58,790 nucleotides of DNA from a virus: positions 1 through 58,790 of the IMG/VR virus record IMGVR_UViG_3300028844_003404. The stretch is one strand, 5' to 3'. A program made the position numbers and the translations under genes. This document shows, one piece after another, positions 1 through 9,198 of the stretch. The notes under the pieces were generated by a model. The model was not told the DNA's origin. It searched no databases and saw only the letters and a program-made list of their open reading frames with translations. How positions within the stretch are numbered: the first letter of the stretch is position 1; the number at the start of each line of letters is the position of its first letter.

Positions 1-2934
1 TTATGTCCTAATTGTCCAACACCGACACCTACACCCACACCAAGTACAACTCCCGATTCATGGACTATCGTAACTAATCTATTGACACTGGAAGGTTGTT
101 GCGATGGAATTACCTATACCGCAAATACCACATTAAACATATCTTCAAACGTTAATGACTACGTATATTTAATTAATGGTAACTCACCTTATAATAGTAG
201 TTTTACTTCTGGATGTTACAAAATACTCTCATCGTCGGCACAAACAGGGTCTTCACAAGGGACCATTACCGAAAATTATGGGTCAGTAAGTTGTACTTCA
301 TGTACAAATAACCACCCTTGTTTACAAAAATATACAGGTTGTTCCGAAGAATGTACGGTAGTTTCTTACCCATATGATACAGTACCCTTCAATTACTCCG
401 GAATCGACTATGAAATACCTACAGTCATACAAGAACCTGCCCATTTAGCACCTTTAGCAAATGAAAATGGTATTGTAACTGATTCCGCGATGTTGGCAAC
501 ATTAATATATTATCAAGGAGGTACATGTGATAATATTGAATATTTTTGTGATACGTTTCTGAATGATGATGGTGCAATAACAACCGCAGACCTATTGACG
601 GTTCTACAAACTTATGGAGAACTGTCTTCATATATTCAAGAACAAATAACATGTCCTTCGGTGTATACTCAAGGTCTTAATCCAACACTAAATGGTATTT
701 ACTACGTTACTCAAGAACAAAATTGTTATGAGTATGTGGGAGACGTTAACAGTATTGACCAACCCGTTATTGATTTTAGTATCGATACCGAATACACAGG
801 GTGTACCGAATGTATTGAAGACTCGATTCCTACACCCACACCTACACCTACAATAACACCTACAATAACACCTACACCATCTATAACACCATCTATAACC
901 TCAACTGTAACACCATCTATAACTGTAACACCTAGTTCGACACCTTCACAATTTATTTATAAAGTATTATTAAGTGGATGTTGCGATAATGAGACATATC
1001 TTGATAATGTTCAGTTTACTAATCAAATAACTCAAATAAATGATACTTTCTATTTTGGTGGTGACGGTACTCAGAACATATTACCACAATGTTATACGGT
1101 GATAAATTTTGTATTAGACAATACTTTAACACCTTCTTTCACAATAGATAACAGTACTGGATTTGATAACTGTTCTTCGTGTTTAGCGTCAAACCCATGT
1201 ACTTCATTATATCGAGCAAAATCTTGTTGTACAGAAGGAGTTGAAGATTTGTTTGTTACAGTAGTGGGAGACCAACCTATTTTAGGATTTCATGGATTCT
1301 CATATTTAGGAAATTGTTTTGTATTCGTTGAGGGTCAAGGTAGTGGAAGTGGTAGTATTACAGTAAATTCAGACAACTTTTTAGAAAATATATGTACTGA
1401 CTTAATATTAAACCCTCAACAATGTAACCCATGTCCATCAGTTACTCCTAGTGTAACACCATCGGTAACTACAACACCATCGGTAACTACAACACCATCG
1501 GTAACTATGACGCCATCGGTAACTATGACCGCAACACCGTCAGTGACTCCAAGTTCTTCAGAACCACTACCCATTGTTTATTACACAGTAGTTCCGTGTT
1601 GTTCATCAGTTAGCGATGGCTCCGGATATGTTTTGGGTGTTATTTTTAATGGTACCATCACATCTCTTAATATTGGTGATGTATTTGTTTGGAATGTTTT
1701 CAACCCTGGAAACCCAATATCATGGAGGGTAGTCGGAACTTCATCTTCGGAAAATGTCGCATATTTTTATTTAGAAGACGAAGATATATTTCAGGGAGGA
1801 GAAAATAATTGTTTCGATGCCGCTAATGCATTCGATATATTTTGTACCCAAACCGGATATTTCACCGGGTGTACAACAGGAAACGTATATTTTTTATATG
1901 ATTTGAACAGTAGTTCTGGGACCGTGGGAATCGCACCACAATACGGTGAATCGGCCACCTATTATTATGAGGGGATACAAGACGAGTTATCAGTAAACGG
2001 GGATTGTTATCTTAACTTTGTTGAGGGAGACATTTCAAATGGGTGGGCTGATATAACAACATTAGGTCCCGATTTAGGAGAACTTTTATCGTACCCCTTA
2101 GGATGTCAAAACTGTCCAACACTGACACCGACACCAACACCATCAATAACACCTACTCTCACACCTACTCTCACACCTACCATTACTCCAACACCTTCGG
2201 TTACGTCATCACCTATACCTGACTCTATACAGTGTGGAGACTTTATTAATATCAGTAGTGATAATTTTAATGAGGTTTTAAACCCTGACGGAACTATACA
2301 ATCATATCCAACGAGTAGTACGATTATAAACGCGACACTTAATTTATCATCTTGTGCCGGTACTGTAAAATTCTCGATGTTTACGTGGAATATACCGGAC
2401 AGGATTGTAGTTAAAAACAGTTCAGATGAGGTTGTTATTGATACTTTATATATAGGTCAACCATTGGTCGAAGGAAACGTTGTTAGTACTATTGTGGGGA
2501 ATAGTCCGTTTGAAAGTAACGTATTTACGTGGAATAACGATACTGAACAGTTAGAGTTCACTAACTCTGAATCTGTCGAAGTTACGGTGAATGACTTCCC
2601 CTTCCATTCAGATTCCGGTAATTTCACATATCCATTATATACTAATGTATGGGACGATAATGGAGTTTCTAGATATGGAGCAAAAGGGCAAATAGGTGGT
2701 ACTCTAGAATATGTTAATGATGTGGGGTCTCCTATATCTCCACTATTTTGTGACTCATCGGTGGTAGCTAATAACACTTACGCTTGTTGTGGTGGTGAAC
2801 CCTTCCAAAGGAGAGTATTCTCTTTTGTTAAACCTCAAGGGGAGTCAGTTTATAATTTAACAGTTTACGGAGGAACGTGGGGCACTTACGGAACTGGGTA
2901 CGGAATAACTTTATTAGAATGTCCATCTTGTTAA
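1..2934 (+). CDS. Cysteine-rich, TP-linker adhesin-like tail protein (5' partial)
   Basis: The frame is open from base 1, so the gene starts upstream of the window; 977 codons are present. The protein is a string of cysteine-rich globular segments joined by Thr/Pro/Ser/Val linkers (nt 25-54, 829-948, 1435-1560, 2116-2220). Segments tend to open with a GCC or PCC motif and close with a C-x-x-C pair just before the linker (CTEC, CNPC, CQNC, and CPNC at the window edge). The first full segment also holds an EF-hand/dockerin-like stretch (DTFLNDDGAITTADLL, nt ~550-600). The last segment (nt ~2230-2934) has no following linker and may be the C-terminal head. No signal peptide can be judged because the start is missing. 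Position among tail genes and the design suggest a long flexible fibre or host-adhesion protein of the virion; this is inference. It resembles the proteins at 51448 and 57998 in linker style. Confidence 0.6.
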   Translation, partial: LCPNCPTPTPTPTPSTTPDSWTIVTNLLTLEGCCDGITYTANTTLNISSNVNDYVYLINGNSPYNSSFTSGCYKILSSSAQTGSSQGTITENYGSVSCTSCTNNHPCLQKYTGCSEECTVVSYPYDTVPFNYSGIDYEIPTVIQEPAHLAPLANENGIVTDSAMLATLIYYQGGTCDNIEYFCDTFLNDDGAITTADLLTVLQTYGELSSYIQEQITCPSVYTQGLNPTLNGIYYVTQEQNCYEYVGDVNSIDQPVIDFSIDTEYTGCTECIEDSIPTPTPTPTITPTITPTPSITPSITSTVTPSITVTPSSTPSQFIYKVLLSGCCDNETYLDNVQFTNQITQINDTFYFGGDGTQNILPQCYTVINFVLDNTLTPSFTIDNSTGFDNCSSCLASNPCTSLYRAKSCCTEGVEDLFVTVVGDQPILGFHGFSYLGNCFVFVEGQGSGSGSITVNSDNFLENICTDLILNPQQCNPCPSVTPSVTPSVTTTPSVTTTPSVTMTPSVTMTATPSVTPSSSEPLPIVYYTVVPCCSSVSDGSGYVLGVIFNGTITSLNIGDVFVWNVFNPGNPISWRVVGTSSSENVAYFYLEDEDIFQGGENNCFDAANAFDIFCTQTGYFTGCTTGNVYFLYDLNSSSGTVGIAPQYGESATYYYEGIQDELSVNGDCYLNFVEGDISNGWADITTLGPDLGELLSYPLGCQNCPTLTPTPTPSITPTLTPTLTPTITPTPSVTSSPIPDSIQCGDFINISSDNFNEVLNPDGTIQSYPTSSTIINATLNLSSCAGTVKFSMFTWNIPDRIVVKNSSDEVVIDTLYIGQPLVEGNVVSTIVGNSPFESNVFTWNNDTEQLEFTNSESVEVTVNDFPFHSDSGNFTYPLYTNVWDDNGVSRYGAKGQIGGTLEYVNDVGSPISPLFCDSSVVANNTYACCGGEPFQRRVFSFVKPQGESVYNLTVYGGTWGTYGTGYGITLLECPSC
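829..948 (+). repeat. TP-rich linker coding repeat 1
   Basis: Degenerate ACACCT/ACACCATCT-type codon repeats encode alternating Thr-Pro, Ile-Thr-Pro and Pro-Ser units between two cysteine-rich segments of the same protein. Confidence 0.85.
1435..1560 (+). repeat. TP-rich linker coding repeat 2
   Basis: Repeats of the 15-base type ACACCATCGGTAACT encode Thr-Pro-Ser-Val-Thr units. Several copies are near-identical at the DNA level, so the tract could expand or contract by slippage or recombination. Confidence 0.85.
2116..2220 (+). repeat. TP-rich linker coding repeat 3
   Basis: Codes for Thr-Pro and Leu-Thr-Pro-Thr units, including a direct repeat of ACTCTCACACCT, directly after a C-x-x-C pair. 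Confidence 0.85.
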
Positions 2935-2935
2935 T

Positions 2936-3289
2936 ATGGAATTTTTTATAAATAAAGGTAGTGAGTCTCCCATCCTAATTATGGAAATAGTTCAGGATGG
3001 GAGAACTGACTCGTATCAGAAATTTAATGAAGAACTTGTAAACTCAGTTATAAGGTTTTCAATGAAAAGGGAGTCGGATGGTTTGGAAAAAATTATTATG
3101 AATAACGCATACATAACTGAAAAGTTATTAATAAATCCTGACACCCCACGAGAATATTACATTTATTATAAGTGGTTAGAAAGGGATACCAATCAAAAAG
3201 GTAGGTATATTGGAGAATTTTCAATAACCACTAAGGAAGGTATTTTAATCGCCCCAATCCGAGAACCTCTTTTTATTAATGTTATTTGA
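2936..3289 (+). CDS. Small tail-type structural protein, unknown
   Basis: 117 aa, ATG one base after the TAA of the preceding adhesin gene, so the two are likely translated together. The C-terminal half has the pattern Y-x-W-x-x-x-D-T ... G-x-Y-x-x-E-F ... P, which is common in beta-rich domains of phage baseplate and fibre-associated proteins (BppU-like N-terminal domains show it). No catalytic motif, signal peptide or membrane segment is seen. The role is inferred only from this pattern and from its neighbour. Confidence 0.6.
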   Translation: MEFFINKGSESPILIMEIVQDGRTDSYQKFNEELVNSVIRFSMKRESDGLEKIIMNNAYITEKLLINPDTPREYYIYYKWLERDTNQKGRYIGEFSITTKEGILIAPIREPLFINVI

Positions 3290-3316
3290 CAAACTTTAGA
3301 TTGTAGACTATATTTG
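3285..3316 (+). promoter_or_regulatory. Bacteroidetes-type promoter of DNA polymerase gene
   Basis: TTTG (3285-3288), then 20 bases, then TATATTTG (3309-3316), matching the Bacteroidetes consensus TTTG...TAnnTTTG. It lies about 70 bases upstream of the chosen polymerase start and overlaps the end of the preceding gene by a few bases. Confidence 0.65.
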
Positions 3317-3385
3317 TTACAAATACCAAGAGAAATCACGTCAAAGCGATGTGAGAATAATATCTCAGGTGAAAAGTTAAAAATT

Positions 3386-6145
3386 ATGGTCTCACAAGAA
3401 GAAATTGAACAATTCCTCCACGGAGAGGATGAAGAAAAATATATCGTAGCGCTAGAATACGACTACCGTTCGAATAAGATTTTTAAGGTTATTCAACACC
3501 CTACAAACGGAAAGCAGATAAAGACGGATTCTTTTATTCCATTCGCTTGGGTGGGTGATTTAAAAGGTAAAAACTTTTATAACGGTTCTAAACATGCTCA
3601 AAAACAGGCAATGTCCGAACATGGGATATTGATTGAAACTCTTTCTACCCATGGGGACGAAAGGATGGAGCAAGGTTTAAAGTATATGGTTAAGACCACT
3701 AAAACATATTCTAACCTTGTGAACTTTTTTAAAAATGGAGGATTAAACCCTTGGGATAGAGAGAATACAAATGCGATTGCGATACTATCTCCCGTAGAAC
3801 AGTATCTTTGTCAGAAACAAAAAAGATTGTTTAAGGGGTTTGATGAGTATGATGAAGTACATCGATTCGTCTTTGACATTGAGACTACGGGTTTGGATGC
3901 AAATACTGAAAAAATATTCCTAATCGGTATGAAAGATAATAGGGGGTATGAAAAGGTGATATCAGCACAAAATGAAGAAGAGGAAAAGGAGATGATTGTC
4001 GAATTTTTTAATGTCATTAATTATCTAAAACCGACATTGGTCGGTGGATATAACTCAGCGTTTTTCGATTTTCCTTTTATTTTAACAAGAGCAGAAATGT
4101 TAGGTTTGGATATTGGAAAAATAGCTAAGACTCTTAACCCCGAAAAAAAACTTAGACAAAAACAAGGGATGTTGAAGCTTGCAAATGAGATGGAAGATTA
4201 TACTCAGACCATGATGTGGGGTTATAATATTGTTGACATCGCACATGCTGTTAGGAGGGCTCAGGCAATTAACTCAGACATAAAGAGTTGGGGACTTAAG
4301 TACATCACCCAATTTATCGGAGCTGAAAAGGAAAATCGTGTATACGTCAAAGGAGATAAGATTGGAAAAATATATTTTGATAATAAGGATTACTACTTCA
4401 ACCCTAAAACTGGAGGATATAAAGAAGTAGGTTCTCCGGGTACAGAAAATCTTATGGAAAGGTTTCCTGGTCACTATGAAGAAGTAAATGGTGAATACCT
4501 CATCGAGAGATACCTATATGATGATATATGGGAAACCATGGTTGTCGATGAGGAGTTCAATCAAGCTAACTTTCTTCTCGCTAAACTTGTACCCACAACC
4601 TATGAACGACTTTCTACTATGGGTACCGCAACACTGTGGAAAATGATTATGATGTCATGGTCGTACAAACACAGTCTCGCAATACCTAAGAAAGGGGAGA
4701 AGAGGTCGTTTACAGGGGGTCTCTCACGACTTTTACAGGTCGGGTACTCCACTGATGTACTTAAGCTCGACTACTCGTCTCTATACCCCTCTATTCAACT
4801 CGTACACGATGTATTCCCTAAGTGTGATGTTACAGGTGCTATGAAGAGTATGTTGAAGTACTTCCGTGATACTCGTATTAAATATAAGAAGTTAGCTGCG
4901 GACCACTACACTACAGACCCTAAACTATCTTCACAGTATAATCGAAAACAACTTCCGATTAAAATTTTTATTAACGCGTTCTTCGGGTCTCTGTCTGCAC
5001 CTCATGTATTTCCGTGGGGAGATATGGATATGGGGGAACAGATTACGTGTACAGGTAGACAATACCTTAGACAGATGATTATGTGGTTTATGGAACGTGG
5101 GTATGAACCATTAGTTATGGATACTGATGGTGTTAACTTCGCAGTCCCTGACGGTCGAGATGACCATAAATACGTAGGTAAAGGGTTAAACGGTCTTGTG
5201 CAAGAAGGTAAAGAGTATTCGGGTTCAGAGGCTGATGTTGCGGAATATAATGATATATTTATGAGGGGTGAAATGGGTCTTGATACCGATGGTCAATGGC
5301 CGGCAACTATTAATGTTGCTCGTAAAAACTATGCACTTCTTACCGATAAAGGTAAAGTAAAACTAACAGGTAACACTATTAAGTCTAAGAAACTACAAAC
5401 GTATGTTGCCGAGTTTTTGGACTCAGGATTACGTATGTTGTTAGATGGTAAAGGTCAAGAATTCTTAGACTCATATTATGATTATGTCGGTAAGTTATAT
5501 AATCGTGAAATCCCTATATCTAAAATTGCGAATAAAGCTCGTGTAAAACAGTCTATAGAAGAATATAAAGTTCATATCACGAAAAGAACTAAGTCGGGGT
5601 CTTTTATGTCTAGACAAGCACATATGGAATTAGCAATGGCAAATAACTTAAGTGTGGGTTTGGGTGATACCATATACTATGTTAATAACGGTACTCGAAA
5701 ATCTCACGGTGATGTACAAAAGAAAAAAGATGAGGTTGTTATTAATTGTTATCATGTTGATGAAAAAGATATGGAGAATAACCCTAACAAGTTGGGTGAG
5801 TATAACGTTCCTCGTTATGTTACCGCTTTTAATAAAAGAATTGAACCTCTATTGGTTGTGTTTTCTCCTGAAATACGAGATGAAATTTTAGTAGAGAATC
5901 CTGATGATAGACCATTATTTACAAAGACTCAAACTAAATTAGGTAGAGGGTACCCAAGAAAAGATGGGGACCAAGATACATTAGATGAGGTACTTACCCT
6001 ATCTGACACTGAGAAAGTGTTTTGGGATAGTGTGGGTATCAACCCTTTCTATATGTATTTAGAAGGTACTGAAGAACTAGTCAACACCAATTATGTCGAG
6101 AAAAATAAAATTCTTATGAATTCTTTAAACCATCAGACGACATAA
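3386..6145 (+). CDS. 43: Family B DNA polymerase (T4 gp43-like)
   Basis: Replicative DNA polymerase with 3'-5' proofreading, 919 aa from the ATG at 3386; T4 gp43 is 898 aa. Exo I has D164 and E166 (DIETTGLD), Exo II is GYNSAFFDFPF. Polymerase motif A is DYSSLYPSI (D462), motif B is the KIFINAFFGS region, and motif C is MDTDGV (D579, D581), with Gly where many family B enzymes have Ser. An upstream in-frame TTG at 3314 is rejected as start because it overlaps the TATATTTG promoter element. The gene is expressed from its own host-type promoter and ends convergently, overlapping the minus-strand gene at 6114-6446 by 32 bases. Together with gp32, gp41, UvsX and RNase H encoded further on, it forms the phage replisome. 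Confidence 0.97.
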   Translation: MVSQEEIEQFLHGEDEEKYIVALEYDYRSNKIFKVIQHPTNGKQIKTDSFIPFAWVGDLKGKNFYNGSKHAQKQAMSEHGILIETLSTHGDERMEQGLKYMVKTTKTYSNLVNFFKNGGLNPWDRENTNAIAILSPVEQYLCQKQKRLFKGFDEYDEVHRFVFDIETTGLDANTEKIFLIGMKDNRGYEKVISAQNEEEEKEMIVEFFNVINYLKPTLVGGYNSAFFDFPFILTRAEMLGLDIGKIAKTLNPEKKLRQKQGMLKLANEMEDYTQTMMWGYNIVDIAHAVRRAQAINSDIKSWGLKYITQFIGAEKENRVYVKGDKIGKIYFDNKDYYFNPKTGGYKEVGSPGTENLMERFPGHYEEVNGEYLIERYLYDDIWETMVVDEEFNQANFLLAKLVPTTYERLSTMGTATLWKMIMMSWSYKHSLAIPKKGEKRSFTGGLSRLLQVGYSTDVLKLDYSSLYPSIQLVHDVFPKCDVTGAMKSMLKYFRDTRIKYKKLAADHYTTDPKLSSQYNRKQLPIKIFINAFFGSLSAPHVFPWGDMDMGEQITCTGRQYLRQMIMWFMERGYEPLVMDTDGVNFAVPDGRDDHKYVGKGLNGLVQEGKEYSGSEADVAEYNDIFMRGEMGLDTDGQWPATINVARKNYALLTDKGKVKLTGNTIKSKKLQTYVAEFLDSGLRMLLDGKGQEFLDSYYDYVGKLYNREIPISKIANKARVKQSIEEYKVHITKRTKSGSFMSRQAHMELAMANNLSVGLGDTIYYVNNGTRKSHGDVQKKKDEVVINCYHVDEKDMENNPNKLGEYNVPRYVTAFNKRIEPLLVVFSPEIRDEILVENPDDRPLFTKTQTKLGRGYPRKDGDQDTLDEVLTLSDTEKVFWDSVGINPFYMYLEGTEELVNTNYVEKNKILMNSLNHQTT

Positions 6146-6446
6146 TAAACCATCCGTCCCTTAGAAACCTAAGTTCTACAGATGCCCCATTCTGCAATTC
6201 AATCTCATCAAATTCTTCATCAATCGAATAATCTCCAACCACTAAAACATCGGTTAATGCTTTAATTGTTATGTGTTCAGTAGTTGTTGAGTCTAATTGT
6301 AACTTACAAACTTTAACGTCCTTAATGATAATTGCAGACTCTCCGTTTGTGGTATATGATTCACTACTTAAAAGTGTTGATTCTGAGGTTTTAATGGTTA
6401 GACCATTAATAATTTTTGTAACTGGTGTTGATTTAAAAATTGCCAT
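6114..6446 (-). CDS. Small beta-rich protein downstream of gp13-like gene, unknown
   Basis: 110 aa, not recognised. It starts one base after the stop of the gp13-like neck gene on the same strand and shares its operon. Its 3' end overlaps the 3' end of the polymerase gene by 32 bases. The sequence alternates short polar and aliphatic stretches, rich in Thr, Ser, Ile and Val, as in small beta-sandwich virion proteins; no Cys pair or catalytic motif stands out (one Cys). Because it follows a neck gene it may be a minor virion protein, but that is inference from position only. Confidence 0.65.
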   Translation of the reverse strand: MAIFKSTPVTKIINGLTIKTSESTLLSSESYTTNGESAIIIKDVKVCKLQLDSTTTEHITIKALTDVLVVGDYSIDEEFDEIELQNGASVELRFLRDGWFIMSSDGLKNS

Positions 6447-6447
6447 A

Positions 6448-7560
6448 TTATATTGAATAAAATTGTCTTGGGAATGCCCGATATTGTAATGATTTATTTA
6501 AGTTTTCAGCTTCGTTAGCCTGTCTTTCCATCATTTTATCAGGTCTTAATCTTTCTAATCTTTGAGTTAGTTCCTCGATTAGTTTTGATTTTTCGTCTTT
6601 TGATTCTGTTAAAAGGGAGTCGTACTCCATTTGTATTTCTGAGTCTGGTGTTTTTAGATTTCCTAAGTACTTTCCTCTTACCCTTCCTAAAGATTCTTTT
6701 ACGTAAGCCGTAAACCACCTTCTAACCCACGTCTGTGCCGGATTATTTAACTCATCCCACAACATTTCATCTATCGGGATGTCTGAAGGTAATCTTACTA
6801 TATCAGGGTTTTCAGCTAAACAAGTCTCTCGGTCATCAGTTTCATAATACCAATACCACACAACATATTGATTATATTGAATGTTACCAAAATCAAATTT
6901 ACCTCCAGGTACGTTCATTAGATGAACTGCCTTTTTACCTTCAGGTAGTGCTGTAATTCTATAAGTTAAATCACCTGAGATTATTCTTCGCTTAATGTTA
7001 ATGTCTTGCATTCTAAGTAACATATCAAATGCGGGTGTTATAAAATAATTTCCCTGAGAACCCATTTGAGAGAATCCCGCTCCACCACCTAATCCTACAC
7101 CACCGAAACCACCGAAACCACCCATAAATGGGTCAAAAAATGCCGCGTCTAATTCTGCCCTACTAAACCATAATAACTCATTAATTTCTCTTCCTGCGGG
7201 TACCTCATAAATTTGTTGTCCAGGAACTAAGGTAATAAAATCTTTTTTTAACACTGAGTCTCCTCCGGCCTGTAAACCAACAATTTTTGAATAGGCATAT
7301 GTGTATTGGGTTTCCCAATCTAAACTACGAGTTATAAACGCTCTAGTTACTGATTGTTCATCTAAATTTAATCCATATAATGATGTCCACTGAGCCTCAA
7401 TTAACCAGTCATTAACATACTGTGCGTAGTCTTGAATTGATAATTCCATTAGTGAGTCCATCATTTCATCGGTAATTTCTACACCGCGTAAGGGAGCACC
7501 TAATAGGTGTTTTATACGAGTATATAGTTTACTTCTTTGTGGTTCGTTAATTGCTGACAT
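6448..7560 (-). CDS. 13: Neck protein, gp13-like
   Basis: 370 aa. The N-terminal segment, with LGAP followed by acidic residues, a run of Asp/Glu-rich helix and a Tyr-rich end (residues ~15-50), resembles the start of T4-family neck protein gp13, which closes the portal and forms the head-tail neck. T4 gp13 is about 309 aa; the extra length is partly a glycine-rich insertion (residues ~145-168, GGFGGFGG and GLGGGAG). The C-terminal third is a charged helix/coiled coil rich in Glu, Lys and Arg. The ATATTTAT motif lies on the same strand 14 bases upstream of the ATG. In T4 gp13 and gp14 are adjacent; here the gp14-like gene (11005) is on the other strand, three genes away. The assignment rests on pattern memory, not an alignment. 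Confidence 0.6.
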   Translation of the reverse strand: MSAINEPQRSKLYTRIKHLLGAPLRGVEITDEMMDSLMELSIQDYAQYVNDWLIEAQWTSLYGLNLDEQSVTRAFITRSLDWETQYTYAYSKIVGLQAGGDSVLKKDFITLVPGQQIYEVPAGREINELLWFSRAELDAAFFDPFMGGFGGFGGVGLGGGAGFSQMGSQGNYFITPAFDMLLRMQDINIKRRIISGDLTYRITALPEGKKAVHLMNVPGGKFDFGNIQYNQYVVWYWYYETDDRETCLAENPDIVRLPSDIPIDEMLWDELNNPAQTWVRRWFTAYVKESLGRVRGKYLGNLKTPDSEIQMEYDSLLTESKDEKSKLIEELTQRLERLRPDKMMERQANEAENLNKSLQYRAFPRQFYSI

Positions 7561-7574
7561 AATGTGTTTTATAT

Positions 7575-7582
7575 ATAAATAT
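7575..7582 (-). promoter_or_regulatory. ATATTTAT candidate phage promoter, gp13-like gene
   Basis: ATATTTAT on the minus strand, followed by ATATAAAAC, 14 bases upstream of the start at 7560. Confidence 0.5.
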
Positions 7583-7599
7583 TTAGAAATCTTTATTTA

Positions 7600-9159
7600 T
7601 CAAGACTTATATTGAGACTCTTCGTCAAAAACATACTCTCCATTTTCAATTTGGGTGTTGTTATTATCAAATACCATTATTCCTCTGCCTTTGTTATGAA
7701 ATACTAACATATCAGTTTTATATTGTTTTATAACACCAGTTCCGACCATGGTTATTTTACCGTCTTCAACAGTATAATCTCTAAATGGTTTTATTTGTAC
7801 AGTTTTATCTCCATTATCAGTTCTTATAATTGCATCAACACCACCGATAGCATCTATAACACTACCTAATTCGCCGACTTTTTTTACGTTAGAGACTCCG
7901 AATACTTTTTGTAATTCTTTTACCGCTAAGTTTTCGGTTTTATCACCTTGTTTATTTCTTCTATTAACTGCGGTGTACATCGCATCAAACGTGTTGGATG
8001 TATTTTTAAATAGTCGGTCTTTCCAATGAGTGATATATTTTAAAAATCGATATAACTCTTTTATTTGTTCATTTTTACTTTTTCCGTAAAAACTAATAGG
8101 TGGATGTCCGTAGTGTTTTAATGCGACGTTAATGTCATTTTTTAAAATACAAAATGTAGTGGCGTTTGTATTGATTTTATTTAATACGGACCTGCCCCCT
8201 TCAACATTACCATTATACTCAAAGTCATATATACCTGACAGTTGTTCCCCTTGTTTTTCTCTCCAATAATCTTTAAAAATTTCTTTAAAAACTTTATCAA
8301 TTAATGTACGATATTTCCATTTTATTTGAGGGTTAGTGTTAAATAAATCTATAGTTTGTCTAACTTGTTTTGAGTTACATCCCTGACTTTCAATCTCAAC
8401 GAGGAGATTTTTTTTATTAAAAGATTCTTTTATTGTGGATTTAGGTTTAGATGAGTATAAACGGTTAACAAAATCCCAATTCACCACTGACCAAAAGTTT
8501 TTTATATAATCATCTTTTTTATTTCTATATTTTAAATAATAAGAGTGTTCCCATAAATCCAAACCTAATAATGGACGACCACCGTATTTAATCGTGTTCA
8601 TAAGGGGGTTGTCTTGATTTGCCGTGGTCATTATTTTTAACCTATTATTTTTTGTCAAAACAAGCCATACCCACCCTGAACCAAATCTTTTTTGGGCTGC
8701 GGATTCAAACAATTTTTTAAAATTATTAAATGTTTTATATTCTTTAATAATTTTTTCATAAATTTCTCCTGAACATCTTTGCTTTTTAGGACTTAACATC
8801 TTCCAAAACAATGCATGGTTGAAAGCTCCTCCAGCATTATTTTTTACCGTTTTATCGTACATTGATATTGTTTTTACAATATCTTTTAGTTTTTTGTCCT
8901 TACCCTTATTATCTTTTATAGCGTCATTAAGTTTATTAACATAACCTTTATAGTGCTTATTGTAATGTACGTTCATAGTTTCCTTATCTATAAAACGTTC
9001 TAAGGCTGAATAAGAGTAAGGTAATCTTTCGATACCTATTTTTTTCATTTCTTTTAAAATTTCTTTTGGGACGTTAGGTGATAATTTTCTTTTTATCCCT
9101 TCACTTATAATCTGATTTTCTATGTCAGTTATTTTATTTAATGTTCTTTTAGTTCCCAT
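7600..9159 (-). CDS. Superoxide dismutase fused to PD-(D/E)XK-like nuclease domain
   Basis: 519 aa. Residues ~45-237 are an Fe/Mn superoxide dismutase. All four metal ligands are present: H65 (VHYNKH), H115 (FNHALFW), D201 and H205 (DLWEH); active-site Y73 and second-shell H69 are also there. NNAGG before H115 and NQD with Q182 point to the Mn-type (or cambialistic) form. Residues ~245-519 are an extra domain not found in ordinary SODs. Its end has E409, D442 in GGVDAII, and Q455-I-K457, the E...D...(E/Q)xK layout of restriction-type nucleases. The first 20 residues (ending QIISE, then G) look like a T4-type capsid-targeting leader cut after Glu by the prohead protease. If so, the protein would be packaged and injected. 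Own-strand TATTTAT lies 11 bases upstream. SOD identity is firm; nuclease and leader are inference. Confidence 0.9.
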   Translation of the reverse strand: MGTKRTLNKITDIENQIISEGIKRKLSPNVPKEILKEMKKIGIERLPYSYSALERFIDKETMNVHYNKHYKGYVNKLNDAIKDNKGKDKKLKDIVKTISMYDKTVKNNAGGAFNHALFWKMLSPKKQRCSGEIYEKIIKEYKTFNNFKKLFESAAQKRFGSGWVWLVLTKNNRLKIMTTANQDNPLMNTIKYGGRPLLGLDLWEHSYYLKYRNKKDDYIKNFWSVVNWDFVNRLYSSKPKSTIKESFNKKNLLVEIESQGCNSKQVRQTIDLFNTNPQIKWKYRTLIDKVFKEIFKDYWREKQGEQLSGIYDFEYNGNVEGGRSVLNKINTNATTFCILKNDINVALKHYGHPPISFYGKSKNEQIKELYRFLKYITHWKDRLFKNTSNTFDAMYTAVNRRNKQGDKTENLAVKELQKVFGVSNVKKVGELGSVIDAIGGVDAIIRTDNGDKTVQIKPFRDYTVEDGKITMVGTGVIKQYKTDMLVFHNKGRGIMVFDNNNTQIENGEYVFDEESQYKS

Positions 9160-9170
9160 TATTTTTATAT

Positions 9171-9178
9171 ATAAATAA
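9171..9178 (-). promoter_or_regulatory. TATTTAT candidate phage promoter, SOD-fusion gene
   Basis: TTATTTAT on the minus strand, followed by ATATAAAAA, 11 bases upstream of the ATG at 9159; nearly identical in sequence to the motif before the gp13-like gene. Confidence 0.5.
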
Positions 9179-9198
9179 TGCGAAATATAAAAACAGAC

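Noticed and set aside
3314-3385. Upstream TTG start giving 24 extra residues on DNA polymerase
   Set aside because: The TTG overlaps the TATATTTG promoter box, and the following residues do not look like polymerase; the ATG at 3386 fits better.
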